From Bacteroidales bacterium (GTDB taxonomy: Bacteria; Bacteroidota; Bacteroidia; Bacteroidales; NBLH01): 7,916 nt of DNA. Numbering within the stretch: position 1 is the first letter of the stretch; every line of letters starts with the position of its first letter. Both the position numbers and the translations under genes were made by a program. The stretch is from NCBI GenBank assembly GCA_027083715.1, contig JALWNR010000058.1:1-7916 (forward strand), given 5' to 3'. Shown piece after piece: positions 1-7,073 of the stretch. The notes under the pieces were generated by a model. The model made no database searches. It saw nothing but the letters and a program-made list of their open reading frames with translations, and was not told the origin of the DNA.

Positions 1-67
1 CTATTATCATATATCCCTCCGTTTATACTAAATAAACACAAAAACAGAAAAAAGTAAATCAATTACC

Positions 68-1066
68 ATGATAAAGAATTATAAAATTGCCGATAAGTCT
101 ATCTGGCAGGGAAGAATTGACAACCCTAATGATTTGGCTTCGTTTCGTTGGCATCAGGTAGTTAACTACCTTGATTTAAATGAATTTAAAAAAATATCCC
201 ATAAAAAATCATACTGTTTTATAGGCTTTGAGTGCAACGAAGGGGTTTTAAGAAATCATGGAAGACCGGGTGCAGCAAAAGCACCTGATTATTTAAGAAG
301 GGAGATGGGAAACTTGGCTTGGAATAGTGATTTAAACATTGAACTATACGATGCCGGAACTATTTTTTGCGTAGATAACGATTTGGAAAGTGCTCAAGAT
401 AATCTGGCTGCTGCTGTTGAAAAAATTTTATCATTAAACATGTTTCCTATAGTTTTAGGCGGAGGACACGATGTTGCATTTGGTAATTTTAAAGGAATAA
501 GAAATTATACAAACCAAACAAACACAGTAAAAAATATAGGAATTATAAATTTTGATGCACATTTTGATTTACGCCCTTTACAAAATGGCAAAGGAAGCTC
601 CGGAACTATGTTTTTACAAATAGCTGACTTATGCAAACAAAAGAATTATCGATTTAATTATTATTGTCTGGGTATTCAAACTTATGCAAATACAAAAAGA
701 CTTTTTCAAACGGCAAAAGAATTAAAAGTACGCTATGAGCTGGCAAAAAATATTAGAGAAAATAATTTAACACAAATTAAGAATGATTTAAATAATTTCA
801 TTGCAGAAAACGATAATATCTACATGACTGTTTGCACTGATGTATTCTCTGCTGCATACGCACCCGGGGTAAGTGCTCCGCAACCTTTTGGTTTATTGCC
901 GGAAATTACATTGGATTTAATTAAACATATAGCTGCTTCCAAAAAATTGATTAGTTTTGATATTGCCGAAATATCTCCACGTTTTGATGAAGATAATCGC
1001 ACAGCTAAACTTGGAGCTATTATTATTTATGCACTTATCAATACATTATCAGGAAATAAAATTTAA
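68..1066 (+). CDS. hutG: Formimidoylglutamase (arginase/agmatinase superfamily)
   Basis: Predicted cytoplasmic Mn-dependent ureohydrolase-fold enzyme that hydrolyses N-formimidoyl-L-glutamate to L-glutamate and formamide, the last step of one route of histidine degradation. Seen directly: GGGHD at residues 131-135 (His134 is the first metal ligand), NFDAHFD at 161-167 (Asp163, His165, Asp167), and DIAEISP at 298-304, whose Glu301 matches the conserved active-site Glu. The segment 253-275 ends in APGVSAPQPFG, a form I associate with HutG rather than with arginase or agmatinase. Aligned to enteric HutG, the first Asp of the usual DxD pair is Cys256, while the second, Asp258, is kept. The length of 332 residues is normal for the family. 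The ATG at 68 gives the expected N-terminus with IWQGRID near residues 12-18. No Shine-Dalgarno or clear -7 element is seen in the 67 upstream bases, so it may be transcribed from further upstream. Other hut genes are not in the window. An arginase-family enzyme with another substrate is the main alternative. Confidence 0.92.
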   Translation: MIKNYKIADKSIWQGRIDNPNDLASFRWHQVVNYLDLNEFKKISHKKSYCFIGFECNEGVLRNHGRPGAAKAPDYLRREMGNLAWNSDLNIELYDAGTIFCVDNDLESAQDNLAAAVEKILSLNMFPIVLGGGHDVAFGNFKGIRNYTNQTNTVKNIGIINFDAHFDLRPLQNGKGSSGTMFLQIADLCKQKNYRFNYYCLGIQTYANTKRLFQTAKELKVRYELAKNIRENNLTQIKNDLNNFIAENDNIYMTVCTDVFSAAYAPGVSAPQPFGLLPEITLDLIKHIAASKKLISFDIAEISPRFDEDNRTAKLGAIIIYALINTLSGNKI

Positions 1067-1078
1067 AAAATAAGAAGA

Positions 1079-3082
1079 ATGATTTTAGACAAAAACGAGA
1101 TGAGAATAGTTTTATTTTTTATATTATTGTTTTGGAACACTGCATCTTATGCTCAATATCAGGAAAACAAAAATCCCAAAGATACTGCAAAGACAAAAAT
1201 TGGAAGGTTTTTAAATTTTAAAGACTCACTTTTCTTATTTAATTTTAGAACATTGCCCTCTACTGCATTGAATGCAGGACGCATTACCCGATTATCGTTC
1301 CACGGCGATAATCAGGAACAATATAAATTTAACAGCAGTATTCAAAAATATTTTGAAGAATTTAATAATCCTGATAACCAAATTCTTGAAAATACTTATT
1401 TCCTGTTAAAAAATAATTTGCAAAGTATTTCCGATAATGAATTATATACAACGGTAGCTAATTATATAGATGAATTATCTGAAAAGGAGGTATTATTTTC
1501 AATTTGGAGAAAAAATATTGTGCAACTTGAAACAGAAGCAGATATGATAGAAAATATCCGCACAAGCACAAAAGAAATGATAAACTTAGGTTATGATAAG
1601 CTTGAAGAGGATTTACTCCCCTTTGTTACCATGTTGATGTGGGAACAAAAAATGCATCATTATGATAAGGCGAGGGTAATTTCAACCAGAAAAGGGTCCA
1701 AAGGAATTGTTACAAGTATTCAAATTTTAAATGCCTTGGAAACTTTAGATAACAATGTTAATGCAGGTGTTTGCAGAGATGTACATGATATGGGATTAAG
1801 AATGCTTCGCCCGATGCTAACCGAATATTATAAAGAAAAAAAAACCGATCAAGATTACAATGTGGATGATTACCTGTTTTTGCAAGCATGGGTAACTCCT
1901 TCCTCACAACATGTTACCATCGCAGTAGTTGATCCTGAAAATACCAGAGATTATTACGAACTGGATTGGGGGAGTGTTTTAAAAAAAGAAAATCAGGAAG
2001 GTGTTGAAATTGGAAAAATGACCGGTGCAGCAGTACGTTTATGGCAATACCAGCCCGAAAAAAACCTGACTCAGGCTTTTAATTTATTGAGAACTCAATG
2101 GGGAACTTATTTTGATCGTCATTTTTTTAAAAATGATGAAGATTGGATGTTCAATGGCATTTATACACCTTATTATGCTTCCTCTACTGATTATATAGTA
2201 ACTGCCGGCAAAAAAAGTGAAATAAATATTTCATTAGGAATGCTCAACGCTGCTGAAAAAACTTTAAGTATTAGTTACCGGAGTGGAACACATAATTTTG
2301 ATTTTGCCAAAATATTTGAATACAGTGGTTTGCTGGGTATCCAAAGCATGATAATTGACGATACTCAACGAAAAAATGCAGCTATGGCTTGGGATGAGTG
2401 GTATAGTTCATTAAACCTGGCTAATTCAGTACGCTATATTATCAATTTAAAAACAAAAGATCTGGAAATATTACCAAACCTTAAAGCAAATATTTATGCA
2501 TTGTCGCAAATAGAACTTTTTCTTTCTTTGAGTCATTTTAAAAGCAACGATATTGATTTCAACGATAAACTTCAAGGCTCAGGCGATGGAAATATTTGGA
2601 TAACATGGGGCGGAAATTTAAGTTACCGTATAAAAAACTTTGAGTTTGACACGAAATTTGGTAGTCGTAATTTCCTGATAACAACCGATGTACGCCTACT
2701 AAGTCCGAATCCGTTTGAATTAATCCGTAATGCAACAGTAGCTAATAGCGGAAACGGCATCCTGCTACGCAGTAAATTTGATAATAAAAACTGGTTGATT
2801 GAACCGGAATTTCGTTATGAACAAAATAAAATGGATGCCCAATTTGTACTTTACTCATTAAAATTGGGTAAATCAATAAATCCTCAAAACCACTTTTTTA
2901 TGGAAACCGGTTATTACAACCAAATTAAAGGTATAGAGTATTATTGGTATGCAAAATCCAGATACTGGCTTAGTTTAGGTATTAATTCAAGTAAAAAAGC
3001 ATTTGATTTTTCTTTGTATTCAGAATTAATTAAAAATGATTTTATAACTTTTGGACTTCAATTCAATAAATATTTATATTAA
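1079..3082 (+). CDS. Secreted transglutaminase-like domain protein with probable C-terminal outer-membrane beta-barrel
   Basis: I do not recognise a named family for the whole protein. Residues 8-25 form a signal peptide: a hydrophobic run, then SYA before Gln26. Met8 (ATG at 1100) would give a more usual signal peptide than the first ATG, so the true start may be 1100. Residues about 75-225 look helical. Residues 229-298 look like a transglutaminase/protease core: AGVCRD with Cys232, QHVTIAVVD with His278, and YYELDWG with Asp296, in the family's Cys-His-Asp order. From about 370 to the end the chain is a series of short strands with alternating polar and hydrophobic or aromatic residues, ending FGLQFNKYLY. 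That pattern, with a terminal aromatic residue, suits an outer-membrane beta-barrel. Inference: the catalytic-type domain sits in the periplasm, or at the surface, tethered to the outer membrane, perhaps as a peptidase or amide-modifying enzyme; the substrate is unknown. It starts 12 bases after hutG, so co-transcription is likely. An A9 run (1836-1844) lies between the Cys and His codons. The alternative is an inactive structural transglutaminase fold. Confidence 0.7.
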   Translation: MILDKNEMRIVLFFILLFWNTASYAQYQENKNPKDTAKTKIGRFLNFKDSLFLFNFRTLPSTALNAGRITRLSFHGDNQEQYKFNSSIQKYFEEFNNPDNQILENTYFLLKNNLQSISDNELYTTVANYIDELSEKEVLFSIWRKNIVQLETEADMIENIRTSTKEMINLGYDKLEEDLLPFVTMLMWEQKMHHYDKARVISTRKGSKGIVTSIQILNALETLDNNVNAGVCRDVHDMGLRMLRPMLTEYYKEKKTDQDYNVDDYLFLQAWVTPSSQHVTIAVVDPENTRDYYELDWGSVLKKENQEGVEIGKMTGAAVRLWQYQPEKNLTQAFNLLRTQWGTYFDRHFFKNDEDWMFNGIYTPYYASSTDYIVTAGKKSEINISLGMLNAAEKTLSISYRSGTHNFDFAKIFEYSGLLGIQSMIIDDTQRKNAAMAWDEWYSSLNLANSVRYIINLKTKDLEILPNLKANIYALSQIELFLSLSHFKSNDIDFNDKLQGSGDGNIWITWGGNLSYRIKNFEFDTKFGSRNFLITTDVRLLSPNPFELIRNATVANSGNGILLRSKFDNKNWLIEPEFRYEQNKMDAQFVLYSLKLGKSINPQNHFFMETGYYNQIKGIEYYWYAKSRYWLSLGINSSKKAFDFSLYSELIKNDFITFGLQFNKYLY

Positions 3083-3119
3083 AATCTAAATTGAGCAATT
3101 ATCTATTTTGATAAACACT

Positions 3120-3141
3120 AATCTTTTGAGTTAAAAAGATT
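3120..3141. terminator. Weak hairpin between convergent genes, possible bidirectional terminator
   Basis: AATCTTTT (3120-3127) and AAAAGATT (3134-3141) form a perfect 8-pair stem with a 6-base loop, in the 62-base gap between two convergent stop codons. The location suits a shared terminator. The stem has only one G-C pair and no long T-run follows, so it would be a poor intrinsic terminator and may be chance in AT-rich DNA. Confidence 0.3.
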
Positions 3142-3144
3142 TAC

Positions 3145-4431
3145 CTACTCCAACTTTTTATTAATTCTTTGAATCGCTTCGGCAGTTAAACTTGTAAATA
3201 TACGAAAACTTTCATCAGCACTTAATTTTTCTTTAATTAAGTTTTCAAAAGCTTTGTTACGTATTTCATACAAGTTTTCCAGATTTTTCATTAAAACAGA
3301 AGTATCTTTTGTGTTTTTACTGATTTCGTCAATTTGCAATACTTCTTCGTAATAAACATCAATCCTGTCTTTTTTGCGTTGTTTGTTCCATTTTCTGTAA
3401 GAACTGATAATACCGGACAGAATAATGGCAATGGATAAAAATAAGGCTATAGATTCGGCATATCGCTCAAGAAAAGAAGGCTGGTAACGATCAAGAAACA
3501 GATGAACACCTTCGTGCAACGGATAATAATGTGTTTTTTGTAGATTTTCTTCTGAAATTTGATTAATCACCGCATTCTCTTTTATAAGTTTTGATTTTTT
3601 TTGAATAATAAGCTCTGTGAGTTTTTGTATAAAATCAGGATTTATATCTTTACTGCATAATAAAGAAGTAAATACAGATACCGTTAAAACAGGTTTTTCA
3701 GGTTTCGAATAATAGGTATTTTTAGGTATAATAAGGGGTTTAGCAGTCCATAGTTTTTTACAAATTCCATCAACTGATGAACCCCTATAAGCATAATCAA
3801 CATTGCCCAAACTGAATAATTTTAAATTTTTTTGTTTTAACATTTTAATAATCCTCGGATTATTGAATGATGTAAACGAGCAACTAACATCTATTTTTTT
3901 GCCACAAATATTATCTTTATTATCAGTATAAACCGATGAATATTCAGTTGTATCAATCCCAAATTCTTTAAGAATTTCTTGTGTAAACTGTGCAGTCCCC
4001 CCCTTTTTTACACCTAAACCTATTTTTCTACCACTTACTAAATCCTTTAAACTTTTTGCTTGTAAAGAATCGTTGTAAATAATAAATAATATTTGATTAT
4101 AAAGCGGTGAAACTGTACGAATATTATCATAATCGGTATTTTTCAACTCTTGATTACCGGCAGTTGTAAGGGCAATGGCAAAATCAATTTTTCCTTCGGA
4201 AAGCAAACGAATATGCTCAACAGAACCCGTACTTGTATCAATAATATCGAACTTTACATTAAGCTCTTTTTCAAGTAAGTTAATTAAAGGCATACCTACA
4301 TGATGCATTGATGTTGAAGCATCAGATATGGCAATTTTATAATGGGGCGTTTCTTCATAACAAGCCGTGTAAAGTGCTAAAACACTAATTATTGTAATAA
4401 TAAATATAAAATAGCGAACTACTGTGTTCAT
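3145..4431 (-). CDS. TAXI-family TRAP-type solute-binding protein, membrane-anchored, without nearby permease
   Basis: Predicted extracytoplasmic substrate-binding protein of the TAXI (NMT1-like) class. Residues 5-21 are a hydrophobic export signal. Cys24 follows LYTA, an imperfect lipobox (Tyr at -3), so lipoprotein anchoring is possible but unsure. The binding domain (about 30-315) shows the family pattern: IAISDASTS near the start, TGSVEHIRLLSEGKIDFAIA at 68-87 (the usual segment where a ligand loop is followed by leucines and a GxxDFA motif), and KKGGTAQ at 142-148. YPLHEG at 303-308 resembles the end of this domain in TAXI proteins that carry a membrane tail. A membrane helix follows at about 325-345, then a basic stop-transfer stretch (RKWNKQRKKDR) and a helical charged tail of about 80 residues, predicted cytoplasmic. 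The normal TAXI partner, a fused TRAP permease, is absent on both sides. The role could be uptake with a distant permease or ligand sensing through the tail; the ligand is unknown. The ATG at 4431 gives the signal peptide. The stop is TAG. Confidence 0.85.
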   Translation of the reverse strand: MNTVVRYFIFIITIISVLALYTACYEETPHYKIAISDASTSMHHVGMPLINLLEKELNVKFDIIDTSTGSVEHIRLLSEGKIDFAIALTTAGNQELKNTDYDNIRTVSPLYNQILFIIYNDSLQAKSLKDLVSGRKIGLGVKKGGTAQFTQEILKEFGIDTTEYSSVYTDNKDNICGKKIDVSCSFTSFNNPRIIKMLKQKNLKLFSLGNVDYAYRGSSVDGICKKLWTAKPLIIPKNTYYSKPEKPVLTVSVFTSLLCSKDINPDFIQKLTELIIQKKSKLIKENAVINQISEENLQKTHYYPLHEGVHLFLDRYQPSFLERYAESIALFLSIAIILSGIISSYRKWNKQRKKDRIDVYYEEVLQIDEISKNTKDTSVLMKNLENLYEIRNKAFENLIKEKLSADESFRIFTSLTAEAIQRINKKLE

Positions 4432-4483
4432 AATTTAATTTTTATAAGAAAAGTTTACTGGGTATAAAACTCAAAAAAATTTC

Positions 4484-4491
4484 TATTTTTG
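4484..4491 (+). promoter_or_regulatory. Bacteroidota-type -7 element TATTTTTG upstream of the ABC-F gene
   Basis: TATTTTTG fits the TAnnTTTG consensus used by the Bacteroidota primary sigma factor, and it ends 19 bases before the ABC-F ATG. This predicts a start of transcription near 4497 and a very short leader. No TTG -33 element is seen at the usual spacing (about 19 bases), which lowers confidence. Confidence 0.6.
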
Positions 4492-4492
4492 C

Positions 4493-4500
4493 CAAACTTA
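4493..4500 (-). promoter_or_regulatory. Possible -7 element TAAGTTTG for the divergent TAXI gene
   Basis: Read on the minus strand this site is TAAGTTTG, a full match to TAnnTTTG. It lies 61 bases upstream of the TAXI start codon, which would leave a leader of about 50-55 bases. No -33 TTG is seen at normal spacing. It abuts the plus-strand element with one base between them, so the two may be alternatives or one may be chance. Confidence 0.35.
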
Positions 4501-4510
4501 ATTACTTCAA

Positions 4511-6445
4511 ATGATCTCTGTAAATAATTTATCGGTTAATTTTTACGGTTTTGATTTGTTTAAGGAAATTTCATTCTTAATCAATGAAAAAGATCGTGTA
4601 GGGCTGGTTGGGAAAAACGGTGCCGGAAAATCTACTTTACTAAAAATTATTTATGGTATTGAAAAACCAAGCAGTGGTTCTGTGTCTATACCCAAAGATG
4701 CAAGCTTAGGCTATCTCCCTCAACAAATGGAACTTGCATCAGGAGCTACCGTAAAAGTTGAAGCCGAAAAAGCATTTACCGAACTTAACCGCTTAGAAAA
4801 ACGAATTGATGAAATTACCCGTGAAATTTCGGAACGTACGGATTATGAATCAAAATCATATCATGATTTGATTGACCAACTGAGCCATTTAAACGAACGT
4901 TTGGAAATTTTTGGTGCTGCAGACCGTGATGCAATGGTGGAACAAACCCTTAAGGGTTTAGGTTTTGACAGTAAAGATTTTCAACGTCAAACAACTGAAT
5001 TTAGCGGTGGCTGGCGAATGCGTATCGAGTTAGCCAAAATATTATTACAAAACCCTGATATTTTATTACTTGACGAACCAACGAACCATTTGGATATTGA
5101 ATCGATTCAGTGGTTAGAAGATTTTCTGAAAAATTATCGTGGAGCAGTAGTTATGGTTTCGCACGACCGCGCATTTCTGGATAATATCACCAAACGAACC
5201 ATTGAAATTTCACTTGGAAAAATATACGATTATCGTGCTCCTTATTCTAAATATCTGCAATTACGCAAAGAACGTATTGAACAACAACGTGCTGCCTATG
5301 AAAATCAACAAAAAATGATTCAGGATACCGAAAAATTTATTGAACGATTTAGATATAAAGCCACGAAAGCTGTCCAGGTTCAATCGCGCATAAAGCAATT
5401 AGAAAAATTGGAACGTATTGAAATAGAAGAAGAAGACAAGTCTGCTATTCAGTTTCGCTTTCCTCCTGCTCCACATTCGGGAACAATAGTAGTAGAGACC
5501 GAAAACTTAACAAAACGCTTTGGTGATTTAACCGTATTTGAAAATATTGATCTAATCATTGAGCGTGGTGAAAAAGTAGCTTTTGTAGGTAAAAACGGTG
5601 AAGGAAAAACTACGCTTTCGCGAATAATTGTGAATGAACTCGATTACGAAGGAAAATTAAAAATCGGACATAATGTAAAAATCGGTTATTATGCTCAAAA
5701 TCAGGATACTTTATTGAACAAAAACCGAACGGTCTTTCAAACATTAGATGATATAGCCGTTGGAGATGTACGGAAAAATTTACGTACTATTTTAGGAGCG
5801 TTCCTTTTTAGTGGCGATACGGTAGATAAAAAAGTAGAAGTACTATCAGGAGGCGAACGTTCGCGCTTGGCTTTAGCCAAACTTTTGCTCGAACCATATA
5901 ATTTGCTGGTACTGGATGAGCCTACTAACCATCTGGATATTCGCTCAAAAGAAATTTTAAAAAATGCACTTTTACAATACGATGGTACTTTAATTATTGT
6001 ATCACACGACCGTGAATTTTTGGATGGATTAACCGAAAAATTATATGAGTTCAGGAATAAAAACATTAAAGAATATCGTGGAGGAATATTCGATTTTCTT
6101 AAAAAAAGAAAACTGGCTCAACTTAAAGATATTGAAAAAAAGAACCAAGCAGAAGCAACTAAAAAGCAGGAAAAAACATCAAACCAAAAATTAGATTATC
6201 TGAAAAGAAAGGAGTTTGAACGAAACAAAAGAAAAATTATTAATAAAATTGCCCAATCAGAAGAAAAAATTACTAATATTGAAGAAAAAATTGCCTCTGC
6301 TGATAAGTTATTAAGTAGCGGTAAATCAATAGATAATCCTGATTTTTATACAGAATATGAGTTATTAAAAGCTCAATTGGAAGAAGAAATGCAAAATTGG
6401 GAAAATTTACAAACAAAATTAGAAGAATTTGAAAAAAATGGATAA
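4511..6445 (+). CDS. ABC-F family ATPase (YheS/ABCF3-like translation factor type)
   Basis: Soluble protein with two ATP-binding cassettes and no membrane segment. ABC-F proteins bind the ribosomal E site and help stalled or initiating ribosomes; some protect against antibiotics. Cassette 1: Walker A GKNGAGKST (34-42), signature FSGGW (164-168), Walker B LLLDEP (185-190), His218. The interdomain linker (about 243-322) is a long helical pair with ERFRYKATKAVQVQSRIKQL at 278-297, resembling the linker of YheS and eukaryotic ABCF3. Cassette 2: Walker A GKNGEGKTT (360-368), signature LSGGE (445-449), LVLDEP (466-471), His499. Both catalytic Glu residues (189, 470) are present, so both sites look active. 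The C-terminus (about 530-643) is Lys/Glu-rich coiled coil, as in Uup and YheS. The linker does not look extended as in antibiotic-resistance ABC-F proteins, so I favour a housekeeping role. It has its own likely promoter (TATTTTTG at 4484), and its stop overlaps the next gene. Confidence 0.95.
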   Translation: MISVNNLSVNFYGFDLFKEISFLINEKDRVGLVGKNGAGKSTLLKIIYGIEKPSSGSVSIPKDASLGYLPQQMELASGATVKVEAEKAFTELNRLEKRIDEITREISERTDYESKSYHDLIDQLSHLNERLEIFGAADRDAMVEQTLKGLGFDSKDFQRQTTEFSGGWRMRIELAKILLQNPDILLLDEPTNHLDIESIQWLEDFLKNYRGAVVMVSHDRAFLDNITKRTIEISLGKIYDYRAPYSKYLQLRKERIEQQRAAYENQQKMIQDTEKFIERFRYKATKAVQVQSRIKQLEKLERIEIEEEDKSAIQFRFPPAPHSGTIVVETENLTKRFGDLTVFENIDLIIERGEKVAFVGKNGEGKTTLSRIIVNELDYEGKLKIGHNVKIGYYAQNQDTLLNKNRTVFQTLDDIAVGDVRKNLRTILGAFLFSGDTVDKKVEVLSGGERSRLALAKLLLEPYNLLVLDEPTNHLDIRSKEILKNALLQYDGTLIIVSHDREFLDGLTEKLYEFRNKNIKEYRGGIFDFLKKRKLAQLKDIEKKNQAEATKKQEKTSNQKLDYLKRKEFERNKRKIINKIAQSEEKITNIEEKIASADKLLSSGKSIDNPDFYTEYELLKAQLEEEMQNWENLQTKLEEFEKNG

Positions 6446-7010
6446 ACCAAAAATCAATTTTAACGAAATCAAAATCAGCAGCAACAACCTGTTTTTAAAA
6501 CCATTATCAAAAGAAAATGCAACCGATTTGTTTGCATTACACACCGACGAGGAAGTACAACGCTATACAGATGTGGACATTTTTAAAAACCTAGGCGAAG
6601 CACAAAAATTTATTACCGAATATACCAAAACAGCAGAAAAAGCAGAATTTTTGTTTTTGGGTATTTTTTCACGTGCTACAAAAGATTTTCTCGGAACCAT
6701 CAGGTTGTACCATATTGACTACAAACACCGTTTTGCTACAATTGGTTTTCAATTGGCAAAAGACTACTGGGGAAGAGGACAAATGCATGAAAGCTTACAG
6801 GCTTTTTTGAAATTTGTATTTGGTGAATTAGGTATGCACCGTATTGAAGCACAAACTTTTGTTGAAAACAAACGAGGAATTAAAGTTTTGGAACGTTTAA
6901 AGTTTACACGTGAAGGCAGACTACGTCAAAATTTCTTAATTGAAGACAAATTTGAAGATTCATACCTATATAGTATTTTAAAAGAAGAATTTTTGAAAGA
7001 GGCTGTTTAA
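6438..7010 (+). CDS. GNAT-family N-acetyltransferase, RimJ/RimL type
   Basis: Predicted cytoplasmic acetyl-CoA-dependent acetyltransferase (Acetyltransf_3-like) of 190 residues. Seen directly: the N-terminal strand with LFLKPLSKENATDLFALH (residues 18-35), FLGTIRLYHID in the central sheet (84-94), then IGFQLAKDYWGRGQMHESLQ (102-121), where YWGRGQ is the acetyl-CoA pyrophosphate loop (family pattern Q/RxxGxG/A). GMHRIEAQTFVENKRGIKVL (132-151) is the usual second half, with the Asn before the helix, and FTREGRLR follows (156-163). I chose ATG 6438. An in-frame TTG at 6429 would add three residues, but ATG is stronger, and it shares 8 bases (ATGGATAA) with the ABC-F stop, a typical coupling arrangement. 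Relatives acetylate N-termini of ribosomal proteins or small molecules. The pairing with an ABC-F gene makes a ribosomal target attractive but unproven. Confidence 0.9.
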   Translation: MDKPKINFNEIKISSNNLFLKPLSKENATDLFALHTDEEVQRYTDVDIFKNLGEAQKFITEYTKTAEKAEFLFLGIFSRATKDFLGTIRLYHIDYKHRFATIGFQLAKDYWGRGQMHESLQAFLKFVFGELGMHRIEAQTFVENKRGIKVLERLKFTREGRLRQNFLIEDKFEDSYLYSILKEEFLKEAV

Positions 7011-7073
7011 ACAAAAAAATGAGTTGTTCAAGAATAGAATGCCTAATGACATTTTGCCAAAACTTATAAGATT

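Noticed and set aside
820..1002. Minus-strand open frame of 60 codons inside hutG
   Set aside because: It lies antisense to a well-supported enzyme gene, has no promoter or recognisable domain, and its residues follow from the conserved hutG codons.
3083..3144. Small RNA or extra gene between the convergent genes
   Set aside because: Only 62 bases with a weak AT hairpin and no matching promoter; better explained as a gap with a possible terminator.
5737..6066. Minus-strand open frame of 109 codons inside the ABC-F gene
   Set aside because: It is antisense to the second ATP-binding cassette, including its Walker B and signature codons; the Ser-rich composition is typical of a shadow frame.
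4511..6445. Antibiotic-resistance ABC-F protein
   Set aside because: The linker looks like the short YheS/ABCF3 type rather than the extended linker of ribosome-protection resistance proteins, and no resistance-type leader or attenuator fits in the very short upstream region.
7049..7056. ACATTTTG as a promoter for mgsA
   Set aside because: It mismatches both leading bases (TA) of TAnnTTTG and has no -33 TTG at normal spacing.
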